In this document: one piece after another, positions 1-10,697 of the stretch | How the letters are laid out: each line of letters opens with the position of its first letter | Numbering within the stretch: the stretch's first letter is position 1 | Notes under the pieces: model-generated | What the model was told of the DNA's origin: nothing | Seen by the model: only the letters and a program-made list of their open reading frames with translations | Databases searched by the model: none | Position numbers and translations under genes: made by a program | Assembly (NCBI GenBank): GCA_023433305.1 | Contig: JAEZCZ010000084.1 | Coordinates: forward strand, 1-64,000 | DNA: 64,000 nt | Reading direction: 5' to 3' | Origin: Pseudomonadota bacterium | Lineage (GTDB): Bacteria; Pseudomonadota; Alphaproteobacteria; Sphingomonadales; Sphingomonadaceae

Positions 1-22
1 CCCTCCCCCTTGCGGGGAGGGG
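1..22. repeat. GC-rich hairpin sequence
   Basis: Arms CCCTCCCC (1-8) and GGGGAGGG (14-21) form a short perfect inverted repeat followed by a G-rich tail. It lies between glyQ and the window edge. It could be a terminator stem without a T tract or a dispersed intergenic repeat; the window edge prevents a decision. Confidence 0.35.
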
Positions 23-55
23 CTAGGGGTGGGGATCGTGAGCCCTCCATTACTT

Positions 56-150
56 CGTCATTGCGAGGCGCGAAGCGACGAAGCAATCCATCTCGATGGC
101 TGCCGCCCGAAGATGGATTGCCGCGTCGCCTGCGGCTCCTCGCAATGACG
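56..150. repeat. Palindromic intergenic repeat (REP/MITE-like)
   Basis: Outer arms CGTCATTGCGAGG (56-68) and CCTCGCAATGACG (138-150) are exact reverse complements, and inner arms GCAATCCATCT (83-93) and AGATGGATTGC (111-121) also pair exactly. The whole 95-base unit can fold into one long interrupted hairpin. Elements of this sequence type are scattered between genes in sphingomonads (from memory). It ends 12 bases from the glyQ stop codon, so it sits in the glyQ 3' untranslated region. Confidence 0.75.
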
Positions 151-161
151 ATAGTTGGAGA

Positions 162-1061
162 TCACAGCGTCCACCCTGGGAATTTGGCCTGCCACTCGGG
201 CGTCATCTTGGCGGCATAGGCCTCGCAAGAAGAGCGGGCGAGGTCGCGCACGCGGCCCATGTAGCTCGCGCGCTCCTGCACGCTGATGACGCCGCGCGCC
301 TGGAGTAGGTTGAACACGTGGCTCGCCTCGACCGCCTGCTCGTAAGCGGCGATCGGTACGTCGTTGGCGAGGCAGTTGCGGCATTCCGCCTCCGCCTTGG
401 CGAAGAGATCGAACAGCGCGGCGGTGTCCGCCACCTCGAAGTTCCACTTCGACATCTGCCGCTCGTTCTCGAGGAAGACGTCGCCGTAGGTCACGCCCTG
501 CCCGTTGAAGTCGAGGTCGTAGACGTTGTCCTTGCCCTGGATGTACATCGCGAGGCGTTCGAGGCCGTAGGTCAGTTCGCCAGAGACCGGCTTGCAGTCG
601 AATCCGCCCATCTGCTGGAAGTAGGTGAACTGGGTGACTTCCATCCCGTCGCACCAGACTTCCCAGCCCAGCCCCCAGGCGCCCAGCGTGGGCGATTCCC
701 AGTCGTCCTCGACGAAGCGGATGTCGTGCAGCCGCGGATCGATGCCGATCACCTCGAGGCTCTTGAGATAGAGCTCCTGCAAGTCCGGCGGGCTCGGCTT
801 CATCACCACCTGGTACTGGTAGTAATGCTGCAGGCGGTTGGGGTTCTCGCCGTAACGGCCGTCGGTCGGGCGGCGGCAGGGCTGGACGAAGGCGGCGTTC
901 CACGGCTCCGGCCCAAGCGCGCGCAGCGTGGTGGCGGTGTGGAACGTGCCGGCTCCCATCCGCATGTCGTAAGGCTGGAGGATCAGGCAGCCTTGCGCGC
1001 TCCAGTAATCATGGAGCGCGAGGATCATGTCCTGGAAGCTCTTGGACGGGTCCCGGTTCAT
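162..1061 (-). CDS. glyQ: Glycyl-tRNA synthetase alpha subunit
   Basis: The 299-residue product is the catalytic alpha subunit of the bacterial alpha2-beta2 glycyl-tRNA synthetase, which charges tRNA-Gly in the cytoplasm. It has the expected family length and conserved N-terminal segments (SFQDMILALHDYW, GCLILQPYDMRMGAGTFHTA) and the PCRRPTDGRYGENPNR block of class II catalytic cores. The beta subunit gene glyS is normally next; here about 160 bases of repeat DNA follow glyQ before the window edge, so glyS, if adjacent, is separated by the palindromic repeat. The start at 1061 gives a full-length N terminus. Confidence 0.97.
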   Translation of the reverse strand: MNRDPSKSFQDMILALHDYWSAQGCLILQPYDMRMGAGTFHTATTLRALGPEPWNAAFVQPCRRPTDGRYGENPNRLQHYYQYQVVMKPSPPDLQELYLKSLEVIGIDPRLHDIRFVEDDWESPTLGAWGLGWEVWCDGMEVTQFTYFQQMGGFDCKPVSGELTYGLERLAMYIQGKDNVYDLDFNGQGVTYGDVFLENERQMSKWNFEVADTAALFDLFAKAEAECRNCLANDVPIAAYEQAVEASHVFNLLQARGVISVQERASYMGRVRDLARSSCEAYAAKMTPEWQAKFPGWTL

Positions 1062-1179
1062 CGCGCGGGGCCATGGCGCACGGGTTCGGGAGCGTCAACA
1101 ATCCACGACAAAACGCACCGGTGGCGCGACGTGCGGATCGGCACTACATGAGCGCGCGTTTCTCGAAGGGTCCTGTCGA

Positions 1180-2070
1180 ATGAGTCTGAAGCGATTTCTC
1201 GCCACCACGGTTGCCGCGCTGTCTCTCGGCGCCTCGGCGTGCGCCTCGGTCCATACGCCTCCGCCGGGCGCGGTGCCGGGACCGGCGCTGTGGCAGGTGG
1301 CCGACGAGGACACCACGATCTACCTGTTCGGTACGGTCCACGCGCTGCCCGAAGGCAAGAACTGGTTCGACGGGCGGATCGAGCGGGCCTTCAATTCGGC
1401 CGACGAGCTGGTGACCGAGATCGACGTGTCGAGCGCGGCCAGCTCGGCGCAGGCGCTCCAGGCGGCGAGCGCGCTGCCCGAGGGCCAGACGCTGCGTGCG
1501 CTGATGACCGATGAGAACCGCCAGCAATACGAAGCCGCCCTGGTGGGGCTGGGATTGCCGGTCGAAGCGCTCGACAAGTACGAGCCGTGGTTCGCGGCGA
1601 TGACTCTTTCGCTGCTGCCGCTGCTGCGATCCGGCTACCAGACACAGAGCGGGGTCGAGCTGTCGCTGAACGGCCGGGCGGGTGACAAGACGCGCGGCGC
1701 GCTCGAAACGATCGAGCAGCAGGTCGACCTGTTCGACACGCTGCCGCAGGAGGCGCAGCTCGCGTTCCTCGACGGGACCGTCGAGAAGCTCGACGACGCC
1801 ACCAGCACGCTCGACGCGATGGTAGGGGAGTGGCTCGAGGGCGACGCCCTGGCGCTTGCCGGGCTGCTCAACGCCGAGTTGACCGATCCCGTGCTCTACG
1901 ACCGTCTGCTGACCTCGCGAAACGCGAATTGGGCGGCCTGGATCGAGAACCGGCTCGAACAGCCCGGCACCGTCTTCATCGCGGTAGGCGCCGGCCATCT
2001 CGCGGGCGCGGGGAGCGTGCAGGAGCAGCTCAAGGATCGGGGCCTCAAGGTGAGGCGCGTCTGGAAGTGA
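1180..2070 (+). CDS. TraB/GumN family protein (first copy)
   Basis: This is a 296-residue exported protein of the TraB/GumN family, which is proposed to have a metal-dependent protease-like fold but is largely uncharacterised in bacteria. The N terminus is a signal peptide ending near GASACAS, possibly a weak lipobox. The two family motifs are present: GTVHALPEG near residue 55 and VGAGHLAG near the C terminus. The ATG at 1180 was chosen because it gives a signal peptide and has GAAGGG upstream; the open frame extends further 5' without coding character. A paralogue follows with a GTGA overlap, so the two are translationally coupled. Confidence 0.85.
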   Translation: MSLKRFLATTVAALSLGASACASVHTPPPGAVPGPALWQVADEDTTIYLFGTVHALPEGKNWFDGRIERAFNSADELVTEIDVSSAASSAQALQAASALPEGQTLRALMTDENRQQYEAALVGLGLPVEALDKYEPWFAAMTLSLLPLLRSGYQTQSGVELSLNGRAGDKTRGALETIEQQVDLFDTLPQEAQLAFLDGTVEKLDDATSTLDAMVGEWLEGDALALAGLLNAELTDPVLYDRLLTSRNANWAAWIENRLEQPGTVFIAVGAGHLAGAGSVQEQLKDRGLKVRRVWK

Positions 2071-2924
2071 TCCGCAAGCTGGCGGCCCTCGCCGCGCTGG
2101 CCTGGCTGGCGGCATGCGGCGAACCCGCGCACGATTGGCCCGACCCCTCGCCCGCGCTGTGGGAGGTTTCGGGGCCGGCGGGCGAGCAAGGCTGGCTGTT
2201 CGGAACGATCCACGCGCTGCCCGACGGAGTGGCTTGGCGTACGCCAACGATCGACGCCGTTCTGGATCAGGCGAGCGTGCTGGTGGTCGAAGTGTCGAAC
2301 CTGGGAGACGCGGAGGCGGCTTCGCAGGCCTTCACCGCGTTCGCCGCGGGTCGGGAGCTGCCGCCGTTGCTCGAACGGGTTCCCGCAGAGGATCGCCCTG
2401 CCCTCGCCGCGGCGCTCGAACGCGCAGACCTCGAGCCGATGGAACTGGCCGCCACCGAAAGCTGGGCCGCGGCGTTGCTGATCGCCAACGGGCTGCGATC
2501 GGGCGAGACGGGGAACGGGGTCGATCGCGCGCTGCTTTCGCGCGGATTCGAGGTAATCGCGCTCGAGAGCTATCCGGCGCAGTTCTCGATCTTCGATCGG
2601 CTCGCGCCCGAGGATCAGAGCGTGCTGCTGGTCGAAACGGCCGAGAACGCGGGGACCGACAACGAACCGGCGATGGTCGAGGCGTGGCTGACGGGCGACC
2701 TCGCCGCTATCGAGCGCGAGGCGGAGAGCGGCTTTCTCGCCGACCCCGAGCTGAGACAGGCGCTTCTGACCGACCGCAATCGCGCCTGGGCCGAGCGCAT
2801 CGCGCCGCTGCTGGCCGAGAACCGCCGGCCGCTCATAGCCGTGGGAACGGCCCACCTTGTCGGACCCGACGGGCTTGTCGCCTTGCTCGAAGCGCGCGGC
2901 TACTCGATCCGGCGCATCCAGTAG
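2067..2924 (+). CDS. TraB/GumN family lipoprotein (second copy)
   Basis: The 285-residue product is a paralogue of the preceding gene. Its N terminus is a short lipoprotein signal with a good lipobox, LAAC followed by G, so it is probably a membrane-anchored periplasmic protein. Family motifs GTIHALPDG and VGTAHLVG are present. The GTG start at 2067 overlaps the upstream TGA in the arrangement GTGA, which fixes the start and implies coupled translation. Substrate and function are unknown; the duplicated pair suggests related but separated roles. Confidence 0.85.
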   Translation: MIRKLAALAALAWLAACGEPAHDWPDPSPALWEVSGPAGEQGWLFGTIHALPDGVAWRTPTIDAVLDQASVLVVEVSNLGDAEAASQAFTAFAAGRELPPLLERVPAEDRPALAAALERADLEPMELAATESWAAALLIANGLRSGETGNGVDRALLSRGFEVIALESYPAQFSIFDRLAPEDQSVLLVETAENAGTDNEPAMVEAWLTGDLAAIEREAESGFLADPELRQALLTDRNRAWAERIAPLLAENRRPLIAVGTAHLVGPDGLVALLEARGYSIRRIQ

Positions 2925-3028
2925 GGTTGCGCGTTAGGGCGTTTTCGCCTAGGGGCGCGCCCTTCCCGTCATGGTCATCCCTGGAGGCGTGGCGGAGAAG
3001 TGTACCAACGCATTCGAAAGGCACCGAG

Positions 3029-3694
3029 ATGAGCGACGCTCTGACCCTGCCGGCCGAGCTGCGCGAACGGGCTGGCAAGGGAGCCTCCCGTGAATTGCGC
3101 CGCAATGGCCGTGTTCCCGCCGTTATCTATGGCGGCAAGGAAGAACCCACTTCCATCCATATCGAGGAGCGGCTGCTCGCGCGCCAGCTCAATACCGGCC
3201 ACTTCATGAACTCGATCGTGATGATCGAGGTCGACGGCAAGCCGGTCCGCACGATTCCGAAGGACGTCGCAGTGCACCCGGTCACCGACCGGCCGCTGCA
3301 CGCGGACTTCCTCCGCCTGGCCAAGGATGCGAAGATCCAGGTCGCCGTGCCCGTCGTGTTCGCCAACGAGGAAGCGAGCCCCGGCCTGAAGAAGGGCGGC
3401 GTGCTCAACGTGGTGCGCCACGAACTCGAGCTGGTCTGCGAATCGGACAAGATCCCCGACGAGATCGCGATCGACGTGACCGGCCTCGAAGTCGGCGATT
3501 CGATCCATATCAGCCACGTGACCCTGCCGGCCGGCAGCGAAAGCGCGATCACCGATCGCGACTTCACGATCGCCACGGTCGTCGCTCCGTCGGCGCTCAA
3601 GCAGTCCGAAGCCGCCGCCGGCGAAGAAGCGCCTGCGGAAGCCGCGGCTGCTGAGCCCGAGGAAGAGACCGCCGAGGAAGAATCCGAAGGCTGA
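3029..3694 (+). CDS. rplY: 50S ribosomal protein L25/general stress protein Ctc
   Basis: The 221-residue protein is the long, Ctc-type form of L25, which binds 5S rRNA in the 50S subunit. The N-terminal L25 domain (residues about 5-95: RELRRNGRVPAVIYGG, IPKDVAVHPVTDRPLHADF) is followed by the TL5 beta domain and an acidic Ala/Glu-rich tail of about 30 residues. The ATG at 3029 was chosen because upstream codons in the same frame resemble the opposite frame of the preceding gene. A strong hairpin terminator follows, and pth lies directly downstream, the usual rplY-pth-ychF order. Confidence 0.96.
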   Translation: MSDALTLPAELRERAGKGASRELRRNGRVPAVIYGGKEEPTSIHIEERLLARQLNTGHFMNSIVMIEVDGKPVRTIPKDVAVHPVTDRPLHADFLRLAKDAKIQVAVPVVFANEEASPGLKKGGVLNVVRHELELVCESDKIPDEIAIDVTGLEVGDSIHISHVTLPAGSESAITDRDFTIATVVAPSALKQSEAAAGEEAPAEAAAAEPEEETAEEESEG

Positions 3695-3717
3695 TCTTTC
3701 TCCAAGCTATTCTACGA

Positions 3718-3753
3718 AACGCCGGTCCCTAGCGGGGCCGGCGTTTTGCTTTT
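3718..3753 (+). terminator. Rho-independent terminator after rplY
   Basis: Arms AACGCCGG (3718-3725) and CCGGCGTT (3738-3745) pair, with additional G-C and G-T pairs inside and a four-base loop. The stem is followed by the T-rich run TTTTGCTTTT. It sits only 13 bases before the pth start, so pth expression probably depends on read-through. Confidence 0.85.
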
Positions 3754-3765
3754 AGGAGCGCCCGC

Positions 3766-4335
3766 ATGCAGCTCTGGGTCGGCCTCGGAAATCCTGGTCC
3801 GCAATATGCGATGCACCGGCATAACGTCGGTTTCATGGCGCTCGACGTGATCGCGGATATGCACGGCTTCGGGCCGGTGCAGAAGAAATTCCAGGGCTGG
3901 CTGCAGGAAGGCCGCGTGGCCGGAATTCGCATCATGCTGCTCAAGCCAGCCACTTTCATGAACGAAAGCGGCCGTGCCGTCGGCGAGGCGCTGAGGTTCT
4001 ACAAGCTCGGCGTCGAGGCGCTCACCGTGTTTCATGACGAGCTCGACCTCGCTCCGTTCAAGGTCAAGGTGAAGACCGGCGGCGGGACCGCGGGCCACAA
4101 CGGATTGCGCAGCATCGACCAGCATATGGGGCCCGAGTTCCGGCGCGTGCGGATCGGGATCGGCCATCCGGGGCACAAGCACCGCGTCACCGGCCACGTG
4201 CTCGGCAACTACGCGAAGGCCGAGATCCACGACCTCACCGACATGCTCGCCGCCATCGGCGCCGAAGCCGAGTGGCTCGCGCAGGGCGAGGACGCGCGTT
4301 TCATGAACGACGTCGCGCTGCGGCAGCAGGACTAA
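3766..4335 (+). CDS. pth: Peptidyl-tRNA hydrolase
   Basis: This 189-residue cytoplasmic enzyme releases tRNA from peptidyl-tRNA that drops off ribosomes. The catalytic His is H19 in MHRHNVGF, matching H20 of the E. coli enzyme; N9 in GLGNPG, the FMNESG loop, the HDELD aspartate and GHNGLRS are all present. AGGAG at 3754-3758 is well spaced from the ATG. It lies between rplY and ychF, the common proteobacterial arrangement. Confidence 0.97.
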   Translation: MQLWVGLGNPGPQYAMHRHNVGFMALDVIADMHGFGPVQKKFQGWLQEGRVAGIRIMLLKPATFMNESGRAVGEALRFYKLGVEALTVFHDELDLAPFKVKVKTGGGTAGHNGLRSIDQHMGPEFRRVRIGIGHPGHKHRVTGHVLGNYAKAEIHDLTDMLAAIGAEAEWLAQGEDARFMNDVALRQQD

Positions 4336-4413
4336 CACGCCAGGGGCGGCTCGCTGGCGTTTCGCAGCAGGCCCCGCTAAGGCGCGCGCAAATCGAAATC
4401 GAAGGATATTGTC

Positions 4414-5514
4414 ATGGGATTCCGTTGCGGGATCGTGGGCCTGCCGAACGTCGGCAAGTCGACCCTGTTCAATGCACTGACCGAGACGCAGGCGGCGCAG
4501 GCGGCGAACTATCCGTTTTGCACGATCGAGCCGAACGTCGGCCAGGTCGCGGTGCCCGACGAGCGGCTCGACAAGCTGGCGGCGATCGCCGGCAGCGCCA
4601 AGGTGATTCCGACGCAGCTCGGCTTTGTCGATATCGCCGGGCTGGTCAAAGGCGCCAGCAAGGGCGAAGGGCTCGGCAACCAGTTCCTCGGCAACATCCG
4701 CGAGGTCGATGCCATCGTCCACGTGCTGCGCTGCTTCGAGGACGACGACATCCAGCACGTCGCCAACAAGGTCGATCCGATCGCCGATGCCGAGGTGGTC
4801 GAGACCGAGCTCATGCTGGCCGACCTCGACAGCCTCGAGAAGCGTGTGCCGGCCGCGCAAAAGCGCGCGACAGGCGGGGATAAGGAATCGAAAATCGCCG
4901 CCTCGGTGTTGGGCCAGGCGCTGGAGCTGCTGCGCGCAGGCAAGCCGGCCCGGTTGACCGAGCCGAAGGACGACGAAGAGGCGCGCGTGTTCGCGCAGGC
5001 GCAACTGCTTACCGCCAAGCCCGTGCTCTACGTCTGCAACGTCGCTGAGGAAGAGGCGGCGACCGGCAATGCCCTGTCTGAAAAGGTCTTCGCGAAGGCA
5101 CAGGCCGAGGGCGCGCAAGCTGTCGTCGTCTCCGCGGCGATAGAGGCCGAGCTCGTGGCGATGGATGCCGAGGAACGCGCCGAGTACCTCAAGGAACTCG
5201 GCCTCGAGGAGACGGGCCTCGCGCGTGTGATCCGCGCGGGCTATCGCTTGCTCGGACTGCAGACCTTCTTCACCGTGGGACCTAAAGAAGCGCGCGCCTG
5301 GACTTTCCCCGCCGGAGCCAAGGCACCTCAGGCCGCTGGCGAGATCCATAGTGACTTCGAGAAGGGCTTCATCCGCGCCGAGACGATCGCCTACGAGGAT
5401 TACGTGGCACTTGGCGGCGAGAGCGGCGCGAAGGACGCCGGCAAGCTACGCCAGGAAGGCAAGGAATACCTCGTGCAGGACGGCGACGTGCTGCATTTCA
5501 AGTTCAACGTCTGA
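4414..5514 (+). CDS. ychF: Redox-regulated ATPase YchF (OLA1 family)
   Basis: The 366-residue protein is the universally conserved Obg-related P-loop ATPase YchF, which associates with ribosomes and responds to oxidative stress. The Walker A motif GLPNVGKST lies at residues 9-17, the switch region NYPFCTIEPNVG at about 34-45, and the base-recognition segment is NVAEEE in place of the NKxD of true GTPases, as expected for an ATP-preferring member. A coiled-coil insertion and a C-terminal TGS domain (KEARAWTFPAGAKAPQAAG onward) complete the family architecture. GAAGGA at 4401-4406 supports the start. Confidence 0.96.
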   Translation: MGFRCGIVGLPNVGKSTLFNALTETQAAQAANYPFCTIEPNVGQVAVPDERLDKLAAIAGSAKVIPTQLGFVDIAGLVKGASKGEGLGNQFLGNIREVDAIVHVLRCFEDDDIQHVANKVDPIADAEVVETELMLADLDSLEKRVPAAQKRATGGDKESKIAASVLGQALELLRAGKPARLTEPKDDEEARVFAQAQLLTAKPVLYVCNVAEEEAATGNALSEKVFAKAQAEGAQAVVVSAAIEAELVAMDAEERAEYLKELGLEETGLARVIRAGYRLLGLQTFFTVGPKEARAWTFPAGAKAPQAAGEIHSDFEKGFIRAETIAYEDYVALGGESGAKDAGKLRQEGKEYLVQDGDVLHFKFNV

Positions 5515-5522
5515 CAAGAAAA

Positions 5523-5552
5523 CGGCGCGGGTGACTTCAGCCACCCGCGCCG
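5523..5552 (-). terminator. Hairpin terminator between convergent genes
   Basis: Arms CGGCGCGGGTG (5523-5533) and CACCCGCGCCG (5542-5552) form an 11-base-pair perfect stem. Read on the minus strand the stem is followed by TTTTCTTG, so it is best as terminator for the minus-strand gene ending at 5578. On the plus strand the trailing run is weak, but the stem may also serve ychF. Confidence 0.75.
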
Positions 5553-5577
5553 CTCTAATAATCGGGAGACCGCTGCC

Positions 5578-6852
5578 TCAGGCGCGGCTCTCGATGTAGG
5601 CCGTCCACATTTTCGCGACCGGCTTCCGGTCGCCGGAGATCTGCGCGAACGAGCTCTTCGCTTCGGCCATCTTGCTCTGATGGACCTGCGCGATGCCGAT
5701 ACGGGTCAGGACCTGATCGCGATCGACGCTGCCCTTCTCGAGAGCGAGCTTGAACATTTCCTCGGCCTTGGCGTGCTCCCCGAGGGAGAGATAGACGTCG
5801 CCGGCGTTGAACGCCGCGCGCCCATCGGCGGACGAAGCCGCCTCGGCCGCATAATCGGCGGCAAGCTTGGCCTCTTCGGAAGTGCGACTGTCGACGATGC
5901 GCTTGGTGTCCGTGTAGAACGGGTCGCTCGAGGTGAAAGCGCCGGCCTGGACTCCCGAAGCGAGCACTTTGCTCACTTCGGTCGGCAGGACACGCGGATC
6001 GAGCGTCGTCACGTAAGTCTCGAATTCGGAACGCTGGCTCAGGCTGCCGGTCAGCGCCATGAGACGCAGCACGTCGAGGCTGGCCTGCGCGTTCCCGGCG
6101 ACCAGCGCATTCACCACCTGCAGCGCCTGCAGCCAGCTCTTCTCGGTCGGGTTGTGCTGCACGAGAAGAGCCGACCAATCGGCCGCCTGATCGTTCAGCT
6201 TGTTGTCGTAAGCCACCTTGAGCCCGCGCAGATACCAGGCGTCGGGAACGGCCTGGCCGGCGGCCTTCTGCGCCTCGATCAAGCCCTTCAGATAGTCCAG
6301 CCCCTGTGCGGCCTGGCCTTCCTTGAAATAGGACTCCGCAATCAGGCCCTGGGGATTGTCCTGCGTGTAACCGGCATCGACAGCGGCCTGGAGCGCGGTG
6401 CGCGCAGCCGCATAGTCTCCGGCATTGTACGCCAGGCTGCCCACGAAGAACTGGAGCTGGCCGATCTGGGCCGGGTCTGCCTGGCCGCTGGCAAGCATCA
6501 GCTCGAGCCCTTGCCGCTGCAAGGTCGCATCGTTCAGCTTGTTGCCGAGCAGGAGCGAAAGGCTGCCAGCAAGGAAGCGGTCGTTGGGCGTCTCGATGGC
6601 GGCGATGACCCCGGGCAACTGCGCCTTGGCGGAAGCATAATCGGCGCCTTCGGCATTGGCCACGTCGGCAACCGGCTGGTAGGCGGCGGCAAAAGCCTTC
6701 GAATTCTGCGACTTGCCGTTGGAACGCTGCGCCATCGCTGGCGTCTCGGCGATCGTCGTGCCGACGAAACCGAGGCCAATCAGCAAGGCAAGGGCGAGGC
6801 GACGGCTCGATTTCCGGCGCGCATTACGCGCGGGGGGGAACGTGCGAAGCAT
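5578..6852 (-). CDS. Secreted tetratricopeptide-like protein
   Basis: The 424-residue product starts with a long signal peptide (basic ARNARRKSSRRLA, then a hydrophobic core, cleavage likely after PAMA). The mature part is alpha-helical and Ala-rich with degenerate TPR units, for example around AYNAGDYAAARTALQAAV and FNAGDVYLSLGEHAKAEEMFKLAL. No catalytic motif is visible. Such proteins usually act as periplasmic scaffolds; a specific role is not assignable. It is divergent from gyrA with 292 bases between, which should contain both promoters, although I could not identify convincing -35/-10 boxes. Confidence 0.75.
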   Translation of the reverse strand: MLRTFPPARNARRKSSRRLALALLIGLGFVGTTIAETPAMAQRSNGKSQNSKAFAAAYQPVADVANAEGADYASAKAQLPGVIAAIETPNDRFLAGSLSLLLGNKLNDATLQRQGLELMLASGQADPAQIGQLQFFVGSLAYNAGDYAAARTALQAAVDAGYTQDNPQGLIAESYFKEGQAAQGLDYLKGLIEAQKAAGQAVPDAWYLRGLKVAYDNKLNDQAADWSALLVQHNPTEKSWLQALQVVNALVAGNAQASLDVLRLMALTGSLSQRSEFETYVTTLDPRVLPTEVSKVLASGVQAGAFTSSDPFYTDTKRIVDSRTSEEAKLAADYAAEAASSADGRAAFNAGDVYLSLGEHAKAEEMFKLALEKGSVDRDQVLTRIGIAQVHQSKMAEAKSSFAQISGDRKPVAKMWTAYIESRA

Positions 6853-7144
6853 ATTTCAAATCTCTCCTGTCGGGATGAACCTCCGCCAAGCGGGGTCCAA
6901 ACTCGGGCGCGCTACTGCCGGGAAACCTCCGGGAATGCAATTCGCTCCTAGAAATCCGCGACTGAATGCCAATTTAACCGTTCGGGCGCCTGCCGTTCAG
7001 CGGTCCTCGGACCGCGCGGCGGCAAGTGTGGAAAAAGGGCCGGAATGCGCCCCTCTCTCCCCCCTTCCGCTGGCTTGCCTTGGGCCGATGTCCTAGGGCC
7101 TTTGCGACAAGACGAAACGACAACAAGACGGGCTAACCGCGCAC

Positions 7145-9934
<2,790 letters not shown>

Positions 9935-9964
9935 ACCCTCCCCGCATTGTCGCTGTCTTACGGC

Positions 9965-10651
9965 CTATTTGTTGACGACGATCCGCAGTTCGGGGTCGCG
10001 CTTGCGCAAGGTTTGCGCGACCCCAACGGCAATGAGCAGTTGCCCGAGGTAGTAGACCGGCCAGACCAGAACCTGAGGAACAATGTCGCCCTGCAGCGGG
10101 CCCATCTCGGCGAATAACAGAATGTCGGAGACAAGAAACAGCACCGCGCCGGCCCCGACGCGATAGCGCGGGAACAAGCTCGCCCAGGCGCTCGCGGCCA
10201 TTGCGCCGAGCGCCAACGCGTAGAGTCCGACGTTGGTCGCCTCCGCTCGATCAACTGGCAGAAGCCAGGCGATCACCGGCGTCAAGAGCAGCATCGCTAG
10301 GACGGCCGCTTTCTGGCTATGTGTCAGGCGCGACCTCCGATTGCGCAGGTACACCCCCATCGCCATCACGTGGTAGGCGAAGAACAGCAAGCCGCCGATC
10401 AGCCGCTCGGTCTCGATCTCCAGTGCCATGTCGCCGAGCGAGGCTGCACCGAAGGCCCAGGCCATTAGACGCGCGTCAGGGCTCGAGTGCCGTTGCCAAA
10501 GATAAAGCGCCAGCAGGCCGACTGCCGCCCCCTTGAGGGGGATCAGGTATAGCTCGGGCCACGGCCCCCAGCGTAAATAATAGAACGCCAACGCCGCCGC
10601 GATGCTCGCAAGCAACAGCGGACGTCTTTCGGCAAGCGCGCGGCGGGGCAT
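9965..10651 (-). CDS. YhhN family membrane protein (lysoplasmalogenase-like)
   Basis: The 228-residue protein has about eight hydrophobic segments and the YhhN/TMEM86 family features, including FGAASLGDMALE, and FLVSDILLFAEM in the C-terminal half. Family members include lysoplasmalogenases that cleave the vinyl-ether bond of lysoplasmalogen; the bacterial substrate is uncertain. The start at 10651 was preferred over an upstream in-frame ATG because AAGGGA precedes it at good spacing and because a longer form would overlap the divergent trmFO gene. Confidence 0.85.
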   Translation of the reverse strand: MPRRALAERRPLLLASIAAALAFYYLRWGPWPELYLIPLKGAAVGLLALYLWQRHSSPDARLMAWAFGAASLGDMALEIETERLIGGLLFFAYHVMAMGVYLRNRRSRLTHSQKAAVLAMLLLTPVIAWLLPVDRAEATNVGLYALALGAMAASAWASLFPRYRVGAGAVLFLVSDILLFAEMGPLQGDIVPQVLVWPVYYLGQLLIAVGVAQTLRKRDPELRIVVNK

Positions 10652-10697
10652 GGCGCTCCCTTGACGCGCTTGGCCCGTCGGAGCAAGCGCCCACGCC

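Noticed and set aside
3712..5349. Open frame of over 500 codons on the minus strand opposite pth and ychF
   Set aside because: It is a mirror of strong codon bias in two certain genes, with no ribosome site and no family resemblance.
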